A DNA stretch of 64,000 nucleotides from Mycoplasma yeatsii (GTDB taxonomy: Bacteria > Bacillota_I > Bacilli_A > Mycoplasmatales > Mycoplasmataceae): the NCBI RefSeq assembly GCF_030815295.1, contig NZ_JAUSWP010000001.1; one strand, 5' to 3'. Made by a program: the position numbers and the translations under genes. Below the pieces are notes generated by a model. It saw only the letters and a list, made by a program, of their open reading frames with translations, was not told the DNA's origin and made no database searches. Positions 44,345-54,915 of the stretch are shown in pieces. Every line of letters starts with the position of its first letter. Position 1 is the stretch's first letter.

Positions 44345-44789
44345 CTATATAAATGCTTTTATAAAAAGTTTTCATATCTTCGAAACTAATTAATTGATTT
44401 GATCTTTCAAATTCAGTTAAATCTTTTCTAGCTTTTTTTCAAGGATCTTCAGAATGAGATAAAGCTTCTAATTCATACCCTGATTTATCACCATAAGTAC
44501 ATCAAACTGAGTCTAAAAGGTTAAGAGTATCTTCATCAAAAATTGAGTCGTTAAAAGGTTTTTGTGGAATTTTATTTCAACCAAATTCTTTATAGTCATT
44601 TCATAATTCAGGAGAAACTGGACCATGTATTCATGCTTGAAAAGAAGTATCATTTAAAATACCACTATCAAATAAAGCACAAGATCATGCTTCAGTATAA
44701 TAAGTTAATTTTTGTAACTTTTTGTGAGTCATGCTTTCTTTAGATAAAAATCAAGCTGAAATATCTTTATAACTATACTTCTTATTCAT
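44337..44789 (-). CDS. Panacea/DUF4065 (SocA/GepA-like) putative antitoxin
   Basis: 150 residues, ATG 44789 after GGTGATAGGT, TAA 44339. MNKKYSYKDISAWFLSK.SMTHKKLQKLTYYTEAW, then FQAWIHGPVSPELWNDYKEFGW and GYELEALSHSEDPWKKAR, are hallmarks of the DUF4065/Panacea domain (SocA antitoxin, phage GepA-like proteins). Panacea proteins neutralise very diverse toxins encoded next to them. Here the downstream overlapping gene is the candidate toxin. Many TGA-coded Trp. Confidence 0.85.
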
Positions 44790-44896
44790 ACCTATCACCG
44801 TTTCAACATTATTTCTATTTAAAGTTTAACACAAATTATAATCTTTATCATCAAGAATAAATCAATGCTAAATTAATGAAAATATTTTCATATCTA

Positions 44897-44928
44897 AATA
44901 AAAAAAGTTAGTAAAATACTAACTAATT
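44897..44928 (-). terminator. Intrinsic terminator after whiA
   Basis: AGTTAGTA-TTT-TACTAACT followed by T run on the minus strand, just beyond the whiA stop. Confidence 0.85.
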
Positions 44929-45859
44929 ATTTTAAATATTTATCCATTGTTCTAAATAAGTTACTTACTCCAGATTTTGTAATACTATAACCTTTTTGAT
45001 TCATTTCTTCAACTAATTCAATATATGAATAATCTGGATTTTGTATTCTTATTTCAGCTAAAACTTGAGCTTTTTTACTTAGTAAATGAAATTGATTAGA
45101 TTCTTTTAAATAGTTAATCATTTCAACTTGTTTTTTACCTGCTTTTAAAACTTTAGTTTGATTTGAAATATCAATATTATTAACTCTATTAATACTGTTA
45201 TAAACATCGCGAGAAATTCTTTCATTTTCAAAAGCTAACACAGAATTAGTTGCATCAATTAATTTTAAAAAATCAGACACCATAATCGATCTTTTTAAAT
45301 AACAAATAAATCTATTTGCATTGCGTTCTAATAATTTAAAATCAAAACCTAAATCTTTAGTTAATATCATAAAACGATCAGCATCAACTAAACTTTTAAA
45401 TTGTAACTCTAAATGATAATTACTTGTTTTTGGAGAATTAACTGATCCGACTGCTGTAAAAATTCCTGCAATATAAGCTCTTATAATTGAAGTTTTATCT
45501 TTGATTGATTCATCAACTTGATAATCATAAATTTTTTGATTTTCTTTATTATAAATTTTTAGATCTTGTAAGAATTTATCTACATCTCCAATCAGTGTTA
45601 AAACAAATGTTTTATTCTTTTTTAATACTTGAGATTGAATAATTGATATTTCAACTTCTCCATTAAAAAACTCTTTTGTAAAACTTAATAATGTTCTTGC
45701 TATTTTATTACTTATTGTTGAAAATCTTATTTTTTGAGCTTGATTAGAAAAGATAATATCAGAGCTATATCTAATAAATCCAGAAAGATAAGCTAGTTTT
45801 TGATCGTGATTAAAACTATGAGTAACTATTTCTTCTTTAACTTCTAAAGCAAATGACAT
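44927..45859 (-). CDS. whiA: DNA-binding protein WhiA
   Basis: 310 residues, start ATG 45859 (MSFALEVKEEIVTH) chosen because AAGGAGAAAGAT precedes it; stop 44929-44927. N-terminal LAGLIDADG-derived fold (FIRYSSDI, YIAGIFTAVGSVNSPKTSNYHLELQ) without the endonuclease acidic residues, and a C-terminal helix-turn-helix (QNPDYSYIELVEEMNQKGYSITKSGVSNLFRTM). In Firmicutes WhiA influences division and chromosome segregation. Last gene of the hprK operon. Confidence 0.96.
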   Translation of the reverse strand: MSFALEVKEEIVTHSFNHDQKLAYLSGFIRYSSDIIFSNQAQKIRFSTISNKIARTLLSFTKEFFNGEVEISIIQSQVLKKNKTFVLTLIGDVDKFLQDLKIYNKENQKIYDYQVDESIKDKTSIIRAYIAGIFTAVGSVNSPKTSNYHLELQFKSLVDADRFMILTKDLGFDFKLLERNANRFICYLKRSIMVSDFLKLIDATNSVLAFENERISRDVYNSINRVNNIDISNQTKVLKAGKKQVEMINYLKESNQFHLLSKKAQVLAEIRIQNPDYSYIELVEEMNQKGYSITKSGVSNLFRTMDKYLK

Positions 45860-45872
45860 ATCTTTCTCCTTA

Positions 45873-47315
45873 TTAAACTTCAACAATACTAAAATATTCT
45901 ACTTCATACAATCAATTGACTTTTCTAAATAATCTACAAAATACATATTGAGAACAAATTATTCCAATAAATCCAATAACAACTGATAATCCTATAATTG
46001 ATAATGATAAATCTTTATTATTTGAAATAAATAAATTATCATTTGATCTAGTTAATTCTAAAACATATCTAACAACATTTCATAACATAAAATAACTAAA
46101 CATAGCTACTCCACTTTTAGTAATAGCATAATTATTTTTATTATTTAAATCTAATAAAAGTTGATTAGTTTGTCATTTTTTAGCTATAAAGTTTTTATTA
46201 GCTGATTTTATTTGTGATGCTTTTAATTTAAATTCTTCCACAGCATCACTTTTTGTATTATTTGATAAAGCTTGTTTTCAAGCGTCTTTACTACTTATTT
46301 TTTGATCAGTTGATTTAACTCAAGGTGTGAAAAATTGAACAAAACTGAATAATCAATCAATTTTAATTACATTATTATTTCCATCCAATGGTTTAGAAAA
46401 TAGTTTGTAAATATTAGGAATAATAAAAGTAATTACAACTCAACAAGTTAATAATAAAATTGATTCATAGAAAAATATTGGAGAAAGTAACACTAAATTA
46501 CCTTCTGATAATTCAACTCCATTAATTACTGTTGTTTGTCCATTATAAACTGATAATGAATTTTTTAAAATGATATCTGGTAATCATAATGGTCTAGCAT
46601 TATTTTGTAAAAATGCTCCAAATAATTGATCAATATCTGCATCAGTATAATTTCTAGAAATTGAATTAGCTATTTTTGCAATTGGATGACCTAATACTTC
46701 GTGATTGAAAAAGTTTCCTCATCTTCCGATTACTTGACCTAATAAAATATTTGGAATAATTGCATCACCATAAACTAATAAAGAAGTTTTAGTTCTTCGT
46801 CCTACAATGTAGAAAAATATTATTCCTACAAAAGTTCCAGCAAATACTCCACCGTGAATTGCTAATCCACCTTCTCAAAATGCAAATCTTTCAAAAAATG
46901 ATATATTTGTTTGATCGATTTTTCCAAAAAATGATGCACCTAATAATGAAGCGGGAATAATAAAAATTACTGAAAGTGATAAATCATTTATTGATAGTCC
47001 TTTTTTATAAAAATTAACTAAACTATAAGCAATTGATAACATCATTCCAACAGTCATTGTTAGAGAATATATTCTTATTTTTCCATATTCTGGTTTTACA
47101 TTATTATAAGTTAAAGAAGTGTGATTGCTATTTGACGGATCAGAAAATGAATTACCATCAATTCAGTCTTGACGTAGTAATGAAGTTGTTAAAAATAAAA
47201 ATAAAACTACACATAAACTTAATAATACTCATAAACTAATAACAATAATTGATTTATCTTTAAATAGTTTTAACTTAAGATTGCAAGCTGATTTATTTGT
47301 CTTTTTTTCTGTCAT
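45873..47315 (-). CDS. lgt: Prolipoprotein diacylglyceryl transferase, copy 1 (long form)
   Basis: 480 residues, ATG 47315 (RBS AAGGTGATTTT), TAA 45875. Transfers diacylglycerol to lipobox Cys; integral membrane. The Lgt signature GRWGNFFNHE and the HGG motif (GGLAIHGGVFAG, His154 corresponding to essential H103 of E. coli) are intact. Longer than the usual ~270-300 residues because of an N-terminal extension and a ~120-residue hydrophilic insertion (LFSKPLDG...NNKNNYAI) before the last two helices. 13 nt before whiA. The many lipoproteins in this window are its substrates. Confidence 0.93.
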
Positions 47316-47324
47316 AAAATCACC

Positions 47325-48254
47325 TTACTTTACTTCTTGAACATATTCAACAGCCATTTGACCAGCAATAGCTCCATCACCACAAGCAATAGCGATTTGA
47401 CGTAAAGGTACATCTCTAACATCACCTGCAATATATAATCCTTTAATTGTTGATTCCATTTTATCAGTTGTAGGAATATATCCTTTTTCATTTTCTAAAT
47501 GTAAATCTTTAACCGATTCAATTACAGGAGTTGATCCAATGTAAGGGAAAATTGCATCAACTTTTATTGTTTTTTCACCTTCTGGAGTGTTTACTAAAAT
47601 TGATTCAACTTTTTCTTCACCATTAATTTGTTTAACTTGAGATTTTAAAATAAATTCAACATTGTTTTGTGCTTTTAATTTTGCAACTTTATTAGCATCA
47701 GCTCTAAATACATCTCTTCTAACAATTAAATAAACTTTATCTACTAATTGAGATAAATACATAGCTTCTTGAACAGCAGAATAACCTCCACCTACAACTG
47801 CAACTGGTTTATTTTTATAAAATGCACCATCACAAACTGCACAATAACTTACACCTTTACCGTATAATTTATCTTCACCAGGAATACCTAATTTATTTTC
47901 TTCAGTTCCACTAGCTAAAATAACTGAAATAGTTTTTTTAATTTCACCATTTGATAATTCTACTTCAAATAGATCTTCATTTTTTACAATTTTACTTACA
48001 CCATAAAATTGTATTTCAGCTCCTAAACTCATCGCTTGCATATACATTTTCATAGCTAAATCAGGTCCAGTAATTGTTTCAAATCCAGGATAGTTTTCAA
48101 TTAGATCTGTTTTAACTAATTTTCCACCTGGAGCTGAATGTTCAAACACAACTGTTTTTAATCCTGCACGTGTTGTATAAATAGCTGCAGTTAGTCCAGC
48201 TGGACCTGCTCCAACTATTAAAACGTCATAAACTTCATTAGTAAGATTTTTCAT
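47325..48254 (-). CDS. trxB: Thioredoxin reductase
   Basis: 309 residues, ATG 48254, stop 47327-47325. FAD-binding GAGPAGLTAA, redox-active CAVC in SYCAVCDGAFY, NADPH-binding GGGYSAVQEA, and the C-terminal FAD motif GLYIAGDVRD. Full family length. Reduces thioredoxin using NADPH, main thiol redox system in mycoplasmas lacking glutathione. Start overlaps the end of the second lgt by 17 nt. Confidence 0.98.
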   Translation of the reverse strand: MKNLTNEVYDVLIVGAGPAGLTAAIYTTRAGLKTVVFEHSAPGGKLVKTDLIENYPGFETITGPDLAMKMYMQAMSLGAEIQFYGVSKIVKNEDLFEVELSNGEIKKTISVILASGTEENKLGIPGEDKLYGKGVSYCAVCDGAFYKNKPVAVVGGGYSAVQEAMYLSQLVDKVYLIVRRDVFRADANKVAKLKAQNNVEFILKSQVKQINGEEKVESILVNTPEGEKTIKVDAIFPYIGSTPVIESVKDLHLENEKGYIPTTDKMESTIKGLYIAGDVRDVPLRQIAIACGDGAIAGQMAVEYVQEVK

Positions 48255-49821
48255 ATAATCAACCTATCTCTCTTCATTTATAAGGCGCTATTAATTGCGC
48301 TATTAATATTATTGCAATTCCACTTAATAAAATTAAACTTAAAATAATAAAATTTATTACTGAATGATTTTGAATAAAATATTCTGTTGGTTTTCTAAAT
48401 GATTCTAAAATAATTCTAATAATTAAATAACCTGTAATAAAACACCCAGTAGCAACACCACATCTAATAACTAAATAATTATGTGGATTATGTAACTTTT
48501 CTAATTCTTTTGAATATGGATTTACATTAAATATTTTATTTCAAATACTATATGTTTTATAGTAATTGTTTTGTTTTTGTTTAAAGATTTCTTTTTCTTT
48601 AGCTAAATCTTGTTTTAATAAATTTAATAATTCATTATATTGAGTTGAATTTTTATTTAACCTTGATAATTTTAAATCATAATCTTTTTGAATTTTAATT
48701 AGTTTATTTTTATATTGAATTTTCATTCTTTTAAATTGTTGTTCAGCATTGTATTTTGAATCAAAATAATTAAAAATTTCTTTTTCAATTTGATTTACAC
48801 TATTTTGATCAGGTTCATATCAATAAAACGCTTTATTTCAAGCTTGATAAAATGATAGTTTTAATTCAATTTCTTGATCATCTTTATTTATAATAACTTT
48901 TTTATATTTAACAGGAACTAGTGTTTGAATATCTTTAATATCACTTTCTTTTAATGATTTGTACTGTTTATTAAATCAACCTGGAAATGCTTTAGCATCA
49001 ATTTCTCAAGGTTTAGGTTTTGAAAATCACATACCTATATTTCTAATAACAAAAGTAATTAAGATTCATAAAATAAAGTTTAAAAATGATTCAAATAAAA
49101 ATAATGGTTGGTTGTAAGTTATTTTTTGATTTAAAACTTGATCAAAAGTTTGATTATTATATTCACTGCTTATAAAATGTTTAATTTTGTCATAAACATC
49201 ACTTCCAACTATTCATCATCCATCGTGATTAATTAATAAATCACTAGCATCACTTGGATTATGAAAAGTAGCAAAACTAGGAAAATAAAATAACTTATTT
49301 TTAATAAATTCAGGTAAATAATAAAGTGATTCATAACTAACTTCTGAACCTAAAATTTCATGATTATAAAAATTACCTCATCGTCCTATCATTTGACCTA
49401 ATAAAATATTTGGAATTATACAATCAGCATAAACTCATAATGATATTTTAGTTACTTTAGATCTTTTTAAAAAGAATCCTATTCCAAATAACGTACCAAA
49501 TAATAAAGAACCAAATAAAGACATACCGGGATCTCAAAAGAAAAATATTTTATATCAAGTGTTTGGTTGTTGATAAAAAGGTAGAAATATTTTTCCAAAA
49601 ATAGTTGCTCCTAAAATACCTGCAGGAATAATTATAAAAATCGATGTTTCAAATTCTTTTAATGGAATACCTTTTCTTTTTAAATGAAAAACACTAGCAA
49701 TTATTACTAAAATAATTCCTATAAACATAAAAATAGGATAAGCTGGAACTACTCCAAAAAGATTTCTGGCTTTTGATGGATCACCATTTTGTTCTAATCA
49801 TTGATAGTACGTATTTGGCAT
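48238..49821 (-). CDS. lgt: Prolipoprotein diacylglyceryl transferase-like protein, copy 2 (HGG motif lost)
   Basis: 527 residues, ATG 49821, TAA 48240 (the apparent TGA end at 48261 is Trp). GRWGNFYNHE is intact, but the segment matching GG.S.HGG reads PGMSLFGSLLFG, so the essential His of Lgt is Phe here (about residue 102). A ~170-residue insertion contains a lysine-rich coiled coil (about residues 340-440, MKIQYKNKLIKIQKDYDLKL...). Adjacent to the intact copy across trxB. It may be a regulatory or substrate-specific partner, or an enzyme with altered mechanism. Membrane protein. Confidence 0.88.
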
Positions 49822-49835
49822 TTAGATTCTCCTTT

Positions 49836-50786
49836 CTAGTCTTCTGATTCTTCAATAAATTTAAGTGTTCTTTTTTCTAATAAATCAACTATGTTTTCTG
49901 CTTGATCTGATTGATGTATTTTTAATTGACCAACAGCAGCTTGAATAATATTTGTAATACTTCGTCCTGCACTAACTGGAATAGAAATATGTTTAACTTT
50001 AACTCCTAAAATATCAGTTTCGTTTCATTCAAATCCAATTCTTTCAGTTGAATCAATTCCATCTTCTTTAAATGGTACAAGTTCAATAATTAAATCAACT
50101 GGTGTTTCTTCCATAATAATTTGATATCCACTAGCTTTAGCTATATCAAAGATTCCGATCCCTCTAACTTCAACTAAGTTTTTTAAAATAGGATGAGATT
50201 TTCCAAAAATTCTATTAGATTTTTTAGTAAGAATTATTCTATCATCACCAACAAATAAGTGGTTGTTTTTTACTAATTCTAAAGCTATTTCTGATTTTCC
50301 GATTCCTGATTTTCCTTTAATTAAAACACCTTTTCCAAAGATATTTAATAAAGTAGCGTGTTCTTCAATTGATGGAGAGAAAAATTTATCATAAACATCT
50401 AAAAGTCTTCTTATTAATTGTGCTGTTGATTCATATAAAATTTTTATTAATGGTTTATTTAGTTTTTTAGCAATATCGATCAAAATTTCATCATTAAAAT
50501 TCTTAGTAATAATAATTAAAGGTGGATTTGAATTAATTAAATCGGTATACTTTTTGATTCTAATTTCTTTATCAAACATTGACATATATTGTTGTTCTTT
50601 TGTTGATAATAAAACAGCTCTTCTATATCTTTGATCTTCTAATTCTCTAAAAAATCCAGTTAATTCTAAACCTGCACGATTTATTCCATAACTTTTAATT
50701 TCATTATCTAAGTTATTTTCTCCAGCTAATATTTCATAATCTAAATTTAAATTATTAATAAGTTTTTTAATGGTTAGTTTTTTCAT
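49836..50786 (-). CDS. hprK: HPr kinase/phosphorylase
   Basis: 316 residues, ATG 50786 after CAAGGAGAGAAAA, TAG 49838. N-terminal regulatory domain (1-130), Walker A GKSGIGKSE, and the capping motif EVRGIGIFDI. C-terminal helix KIHQSDQAENIVDLLEKR. Phosphorylates HPr at Ser46, linking sugar and glycerol metabolism. First gene of hprK-lgt2-trxB-lgt1-whiA, all tightly spaced. Confidence 0.97.
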
Positions 50787-51026
50787 TTTCTCTCCTTGTA
50801 ACTAATATTTATTTTACTCTATATTAAGTCATTAATTAAATAAGTAAATATTTTTAATATTTAGTTTAATTAAATACGGTTTTAATCACAAATTCCTGTT
50901 TTTAATTTATTAAATAAATATTCAGATTTAAATGTTTATCAAAGATATAAAATCATTGAATTAACAAATCAAAATAATATAATATGTATGTATGTTTAGA
51001 TATTTTTTATGAAAGGAATTTAATTT
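50787..51026. promoter_or_regulatory. Divergent promoter region hprK / eno
   Basis: For eno: TTGAAT (50956-50961), 16-nt spacer, TATAAT (50978-50983), leader with TATG repeats, ribosome site AAAGGAATTT. For hprK the leftward promoter is not clear. Confidence 0.65.
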
Positions 51027-52382
51027 ATGTCAAGAATTGAAAAAATTGTTGCTCGTGAAATTTTAGACTCACGTGGAACACCAACAGTTGAAGCAGAAGT
51101 TTGAACAGAATTTGGTGGATATGGTTGTGCTAAAGCACCTAGTGGAGCTTCAACAGGAATTAACGAAGCTTTAGAATTAAGAGATGGAGATAAATCTCGT
51201 TACAATGGTAAAGGTGTTTTAAAAGCAGTTAAAAATGTTAATGATATTATTGCACCAGCTTTAGTTGGATTAGAAGCTCAAGATCAATTAACAATCGATA
51301 GAGTTATGATTGAATTAGATGGAACTGAATTTAAAACTAAATTAGGAGCAAACGGTATGTTAGCTGTTTCATTAGCTGTTGCTAAAGCTGCTGCTAGTGA
51401 ATTAGATATGCAATTATACAAATACTTAGGTGGAGTTCAAGCTCGTAGATTACCTGTTCCAATGTTAAACGTTATTAACGGAGGAGCTCACGCTGATTCA
51501 GCTATTGATTTTCAAGAATTTATGATTATGCCAGTTGGAGCACCAACATTTACTGAAGCTTTAAGATGATCTTCAGAAACTTTCCAAGCTTTAAAATCAT
51601 TATTAAAAGCTAAAAATGATATTACTGCTGTTGGAGATGAAGGTGGATTTGCACCAAACTTTAACTGAGCATATGAAAATAATGATTTAGCATCATTTAA
51701 AGCTAAAACTCCGGCTGAAATTGCTTTAGACTTATTAGTTGAAGCTATTGAAAAAGCAGGATACAAAGCAGGAAAAGACGGAATCATGATCGCAATGGAT
51801 TGTGCTTCATCAGAATTATACTTAGAAGATAAAAAATACCACTTCAAAAAAATTGAAGAAGTTACTGGACAAGAATGAGCATTATCAACTGATGAAATGA
51901 TTGATTATTTAGAACAATTAGTAAACAAATACCCAATTATTTCTATTGAAGATGGATTAGCTGAAACTGACTGAGAAGGATTTAACAAATTAACTGCTAA
52001 AATTGGAGATAAAGTTCAAATCGTTGGAGATGACTTATTTACAACAAATCCAAAATTCATCCAACAAGGAATTGAAAAAAATGCTGCAAACTCAACATTA
52101 ATTAAATTAAACCAAATTGGTACATTATCAGAAACTGTTGAAGCAATCACAATGACTCAAAAAGCTGGATGAACTGCAGTTGTGTCACACCGTTCAGGAG
52201 AAACTGAAGATACAACAATCGCTGACTTAGCTGTTGCATTCAACACAGGACAAATCAAAACTGGATCAATGTCAAGAAGTGATAGAATCGCTAAATACAA
52301 CAGATTATTACAAATTGAATCTGAATTAGACAAAAATGCAGTTTATGATGGTTTAAAAACTTTCTACAATCTTAAAAAATAA
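51027..52382 (+). CDS. eno: Enolase
   Basis: 451 residues, ATG 51027, TAA 52380. Starts MSRIEKIVAREILDSRGTPTVE with SGASTG loop, DEGGFAPN, IEDGLAETD, GDDLFTTNP, catalytic Lys in LIKLNQIGT and SHRSGETEDTTIADLAV. Converts 2-phosphoglycerate to phosphoenolpyruvate; glycolysis, cytosol, often also surface-exposed in mycoplasmas. Codon use and promoter strength fit a highly expressed gene. Followed by a clear terminator. Confidence 0.99.
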
Positions 52383-52398
52383 TTAATTTTTATAAAAC

Positions 52399-52430
52399 TT
52401 AAACACAAGATTTGTTCTTGTGTTTTTTTA
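52399..52430 (+). terminator. Intrinsic terminator of eno
   Basis: AAACACAAGA-TTTG-TTCTTGTGTTTTTTT. Confidence 0.85.
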
Positions 52431-52444
52431 AACTGGTTTAGGTG

Positions 52445-52472
52445 TTACAAAAAAATAAAATTGTGATATTAT
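52445..52472 (+). promoter_or_regulatory. Promoter of ruvX-hpt operon
   Basis: TTACAA (52445-52450), 16-nt spacer, TATTAT (52467-52472). Confidence 0.45.
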
Positions 52473-52513
52473 CATTTCATAAACATTAAAAGGATAATAA
52501 ATTTCAGTAAATT

Positions 52514-52939
52514 ATGAAAAATGTTATAGCATTAGATGTTGGATCAAAAACTATCGGATTAGCTTATAGTAAAGGGATTATTGCAAGTCCTTTATCTACA
52601 GTTAGATTTCATGAGTGAGAATTCCAACAAGCAGTTGATAAATTAAAACCATTTTTAGATGAATATACTCCAGAAGTTATTGTTTTTGGATATCCAAAAA
52701 ATATGAATAATACTATTGGAGAACGTGCAGAAATGGTTGATTATGTAATAGAATTATTTTTAAAAACTTATCCAAATTATTCAGAAAATCAAATCATTAA
52801 AATTGATGAAAGAAGAACTACAATCATGGCTAAAAATATCATGATTGAAGCTGGACTAACAAGAAAAAAACAAAAACAAAATAAAGATGGTTTAGCTGCT
52901 CAATTAATATTAGAAATGTATTTAAACACAAATAAATAA
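52514..52939 (+). CDS. ruvX: RuvX/YqgF family Holliday junction resolvase / pre-16S rRNA nuclease
   Basis: 141 residues, ATG 52514 (an in-frame TAA lies two codons upstream, so no earlier start), stop 52937. RNase H-like fold: ALDVGSKTIGLAYS at the N-terminus, VFGYPKNMNNTIGERAE, KIDERRTTIMAKNIM and a C-terminal KDGLAAQLILEMYLN, which carry the conserved acidic residues. No good ribosome site within 12 nt. Processes pre-16S rRNA in E. coli. It leads a short operon with two phosphoribosyltransferase genes. Confidence 0.93.
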
Positions 52940-52954
52940 GGAGAATAAAATATT

Positions 52955-53527
52955 ATGCAAAAATTACATCCACTGGTTAAAAAAGTATTATTTACAAAAG
53001 AAGAGATTGAATTAAGAACAAAAGAAGTTGCTCAAGAAATTGAAAAGTATTATTCAGACAAAAATATGGTGGATAATTCATTACTTGTGCTTGGACTATT
53101 AAAAGGTTGTGTACCGTTTTTTACTAATTTTTGCATGAATTGTGATTTAACAATGGAAATGGAATTTATGGTAGTTTCATCATATAAAGGAACTACTATG
53201 GCAAAAACAGAACCAAAAATTCTTTTAGATTTACAAACTGATGTTAGAGATCGAGATGTATTAATTGTTGAAGATATTATTGATACAGGTGCAACTTTAA
53301 AATATGTTTATGACTACTTATTAGACAGTGGAGCAAGAAGTGTAAAAATTTTAACTATGTTAGATAAACCAAGCAGAAGAACCGCTGATATTCAAGCAGA
53401 TTGAGCATGCTTTACAATCGAACCTGAATTTGTAATTGGTTATGGTTTAGACTATCAAGAAAAAATTAGAAATTTACCTTATGTTGCTATTTGTGATACT
53501 GATAAATTAAAAGATTGAAAATGATAG
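52955..53527 (+). CDS. hpt: Hypoxanthine(-guanine) phosphoribosyltransferase, copy 1
   Basis: 190 residues, ATG 52955 (RBS AAGGAGAATAAAATATT), TAG 53525. PRPP-binding motif VLIVEDIIDTGATL, N-terminal LLVLGLLKGCVPFFTNF, substrate loop VVSSYKGT, and the purine-specificity tail FVIGYGLDYQEKIRNLPYV. Salvages hypoxanthine/guanine to nucleotides; essential for purine-auxotrophic mycoplasmas. 15 nt after ruvX. Confidence 0.93.
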
Positions 53528-53537
53528 GAAACAATAA

Positions 53538-54092
53538 ATGAATAATTATTTAAAAAATATTAAAAAGGTACTTTTTACAAAAGAACAAATTGAACAACGT
53601 ATTAAACAAGTTGCTGAACAAGTTAAACAATATTATATAGATAATCCTCCTGTTAATGGTCCGTTAGTAACGGTTGGCTTATTAAAAGGTTGTGCTATTT
53701 TTAATACAGAATTTGTTTTAAACTTAGATTTACCTATTCAAATGGATTTTATGGCAGTTTCATCATATAATGGAACAAAATCAACTGGAGCGATTAAAGT
53801 TAGATTAGATTGTAGTTTAGATCTATCTGGTAGAGATGTTTTAATTGTTGAAGATATGGCTGATACTGGATTAACTTTAAACAAAGTTAAAGAAAACATT
53901 TTATATAAAGGAGCAAATAGTGTTAAAGTTGTAACATTAATTGATAAACCTGAATATCATACAGTTGAATTTGTTCCTGATTGAAATTGTTTTGAAATTG
54001 GTGATTATTATATTGTTGGTTATGGTTTTGATTGTGATGAAAATTATAGAAACTTACCATACATCGCTTTATATGAACCAAGCGATAATTAA
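53538..54092 (+). CDS. Hypoxanthine phosphoribosyltransferase-like, copy 2
   Basis: 184 residues, ATG 53538 (RBS TAGGAAACAATAA), TAA 54090. Same fold as the gene before it: LVTVGLLKGCAIFNTEF, AVSSYNGTKSTGAI, VLIVEDMADTGLTL, YIVGYGFDCDENYRNLPYI. The two copies share the HPRT layout but have diverged throughout, including the PRPP loop (DMADTG versus DIIDTG), hinting at different base preferences. Tandem duplication, same operon, bidirectional terminator after it. Confidence 0.9.
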
Positions 54093-54102
54093 TAATTAAA
54101 AA

Positions 54103-54137
54103 CAAAAAAGATTGGTAATAGTTACCAATCTTTTTAT
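54103..54137. terminator. Bidirectional terminator between hpt copy 2 and glpF
   Basis: AAAAAAGATTGGTAA-TAG-TTACCAATCTTTTT with A and T runs on the two sides. Confidence 0.9.
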
Positions 54138-54148
54138 TATCATTATTT

Positions 54149-54904
54149 TTATAAAGCCATACCAATTAGTCCAACAACAACAGCTGCTGAAATTGGCCCT
54201 GCTACTGGAATTCATGAGTATTTTCAATCTGAACTTCCTTTTTCTTTACATGGTAATAATGCATGAACAATTCTAGGTCCTAAGTCACGGGCTGGGTTAA
54301 TAGCATATCCAGTTGTTCCTCCAAGAGATAGACCTATTGAAAATACTGCTAATCCTACTGCTAGTGGACCATATGAGCTAAATGCAGTTTTTCCTACTCC
54401 AATAATTGCGAATAATAATACTGCAGTTCCAACAAATTCCATTAAGAAGTTTAATGAAATTGATTTTTGAGTAGCTCCAGTTGAGTGGATTGCTAAAAAT
54501 CTAGTTTGGAAATCTTCATCTTGTTTTGTTAATTTAATGTGGTTTAAGTGTAGAACATCAACAACGATTTGTCCTAACATAGCTCCAATTAATTGAACGA
54601 TTAGAACTACAAAGAATAATCCTGCTCCATTTAATCCTGATTTAACATCTACAAATCCTCAACTTTTTGATGAAATTGCACTCATAATTGTTACTGCTGG
54701 GTTTAAATGAGCAACTCCTCCAAGAGCACTTGAAATCATAGCTGCAACAAACACAGCAAATCCTCATCCTGCAGTAATTGAAATTCAACCTGCGTTTTGA
54801 CCTTTTGTACCTTTTAAAACAACGTTAGCTACAATACCATTACCTAAAATAATTAAAAGCATTGTACCAAATAACTCTGTTAATATAACGCTTTGTGATG
54901 TCAT
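54149..54904 (-). CDS. glpF: Glycerol uptake facilitator
   Basis: 251 residues, ATG 54904 (RBS AATAGGAGGTAGTTAT), TAA 54151. MIP-family channel with two NPA boxes, HLNPAVT and INPARDLGPR; the D of the second box is the aquaglyceroporin-type residue. Six transmembrane helices. Glycerol entry for the glpK/glpO pathway. 11 nt downstream of glpK. Confidence 0.97.
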
Positions 54905-54915
54905 ATAACTACCTC

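Noticed and set aside
50787..51026. Possible origin or unknown RNA in the hprK/eno spacer
   Set aside because: Only promoter elements and AT-rich sequence were found; no DnaA-box cluster or stable structure seen.
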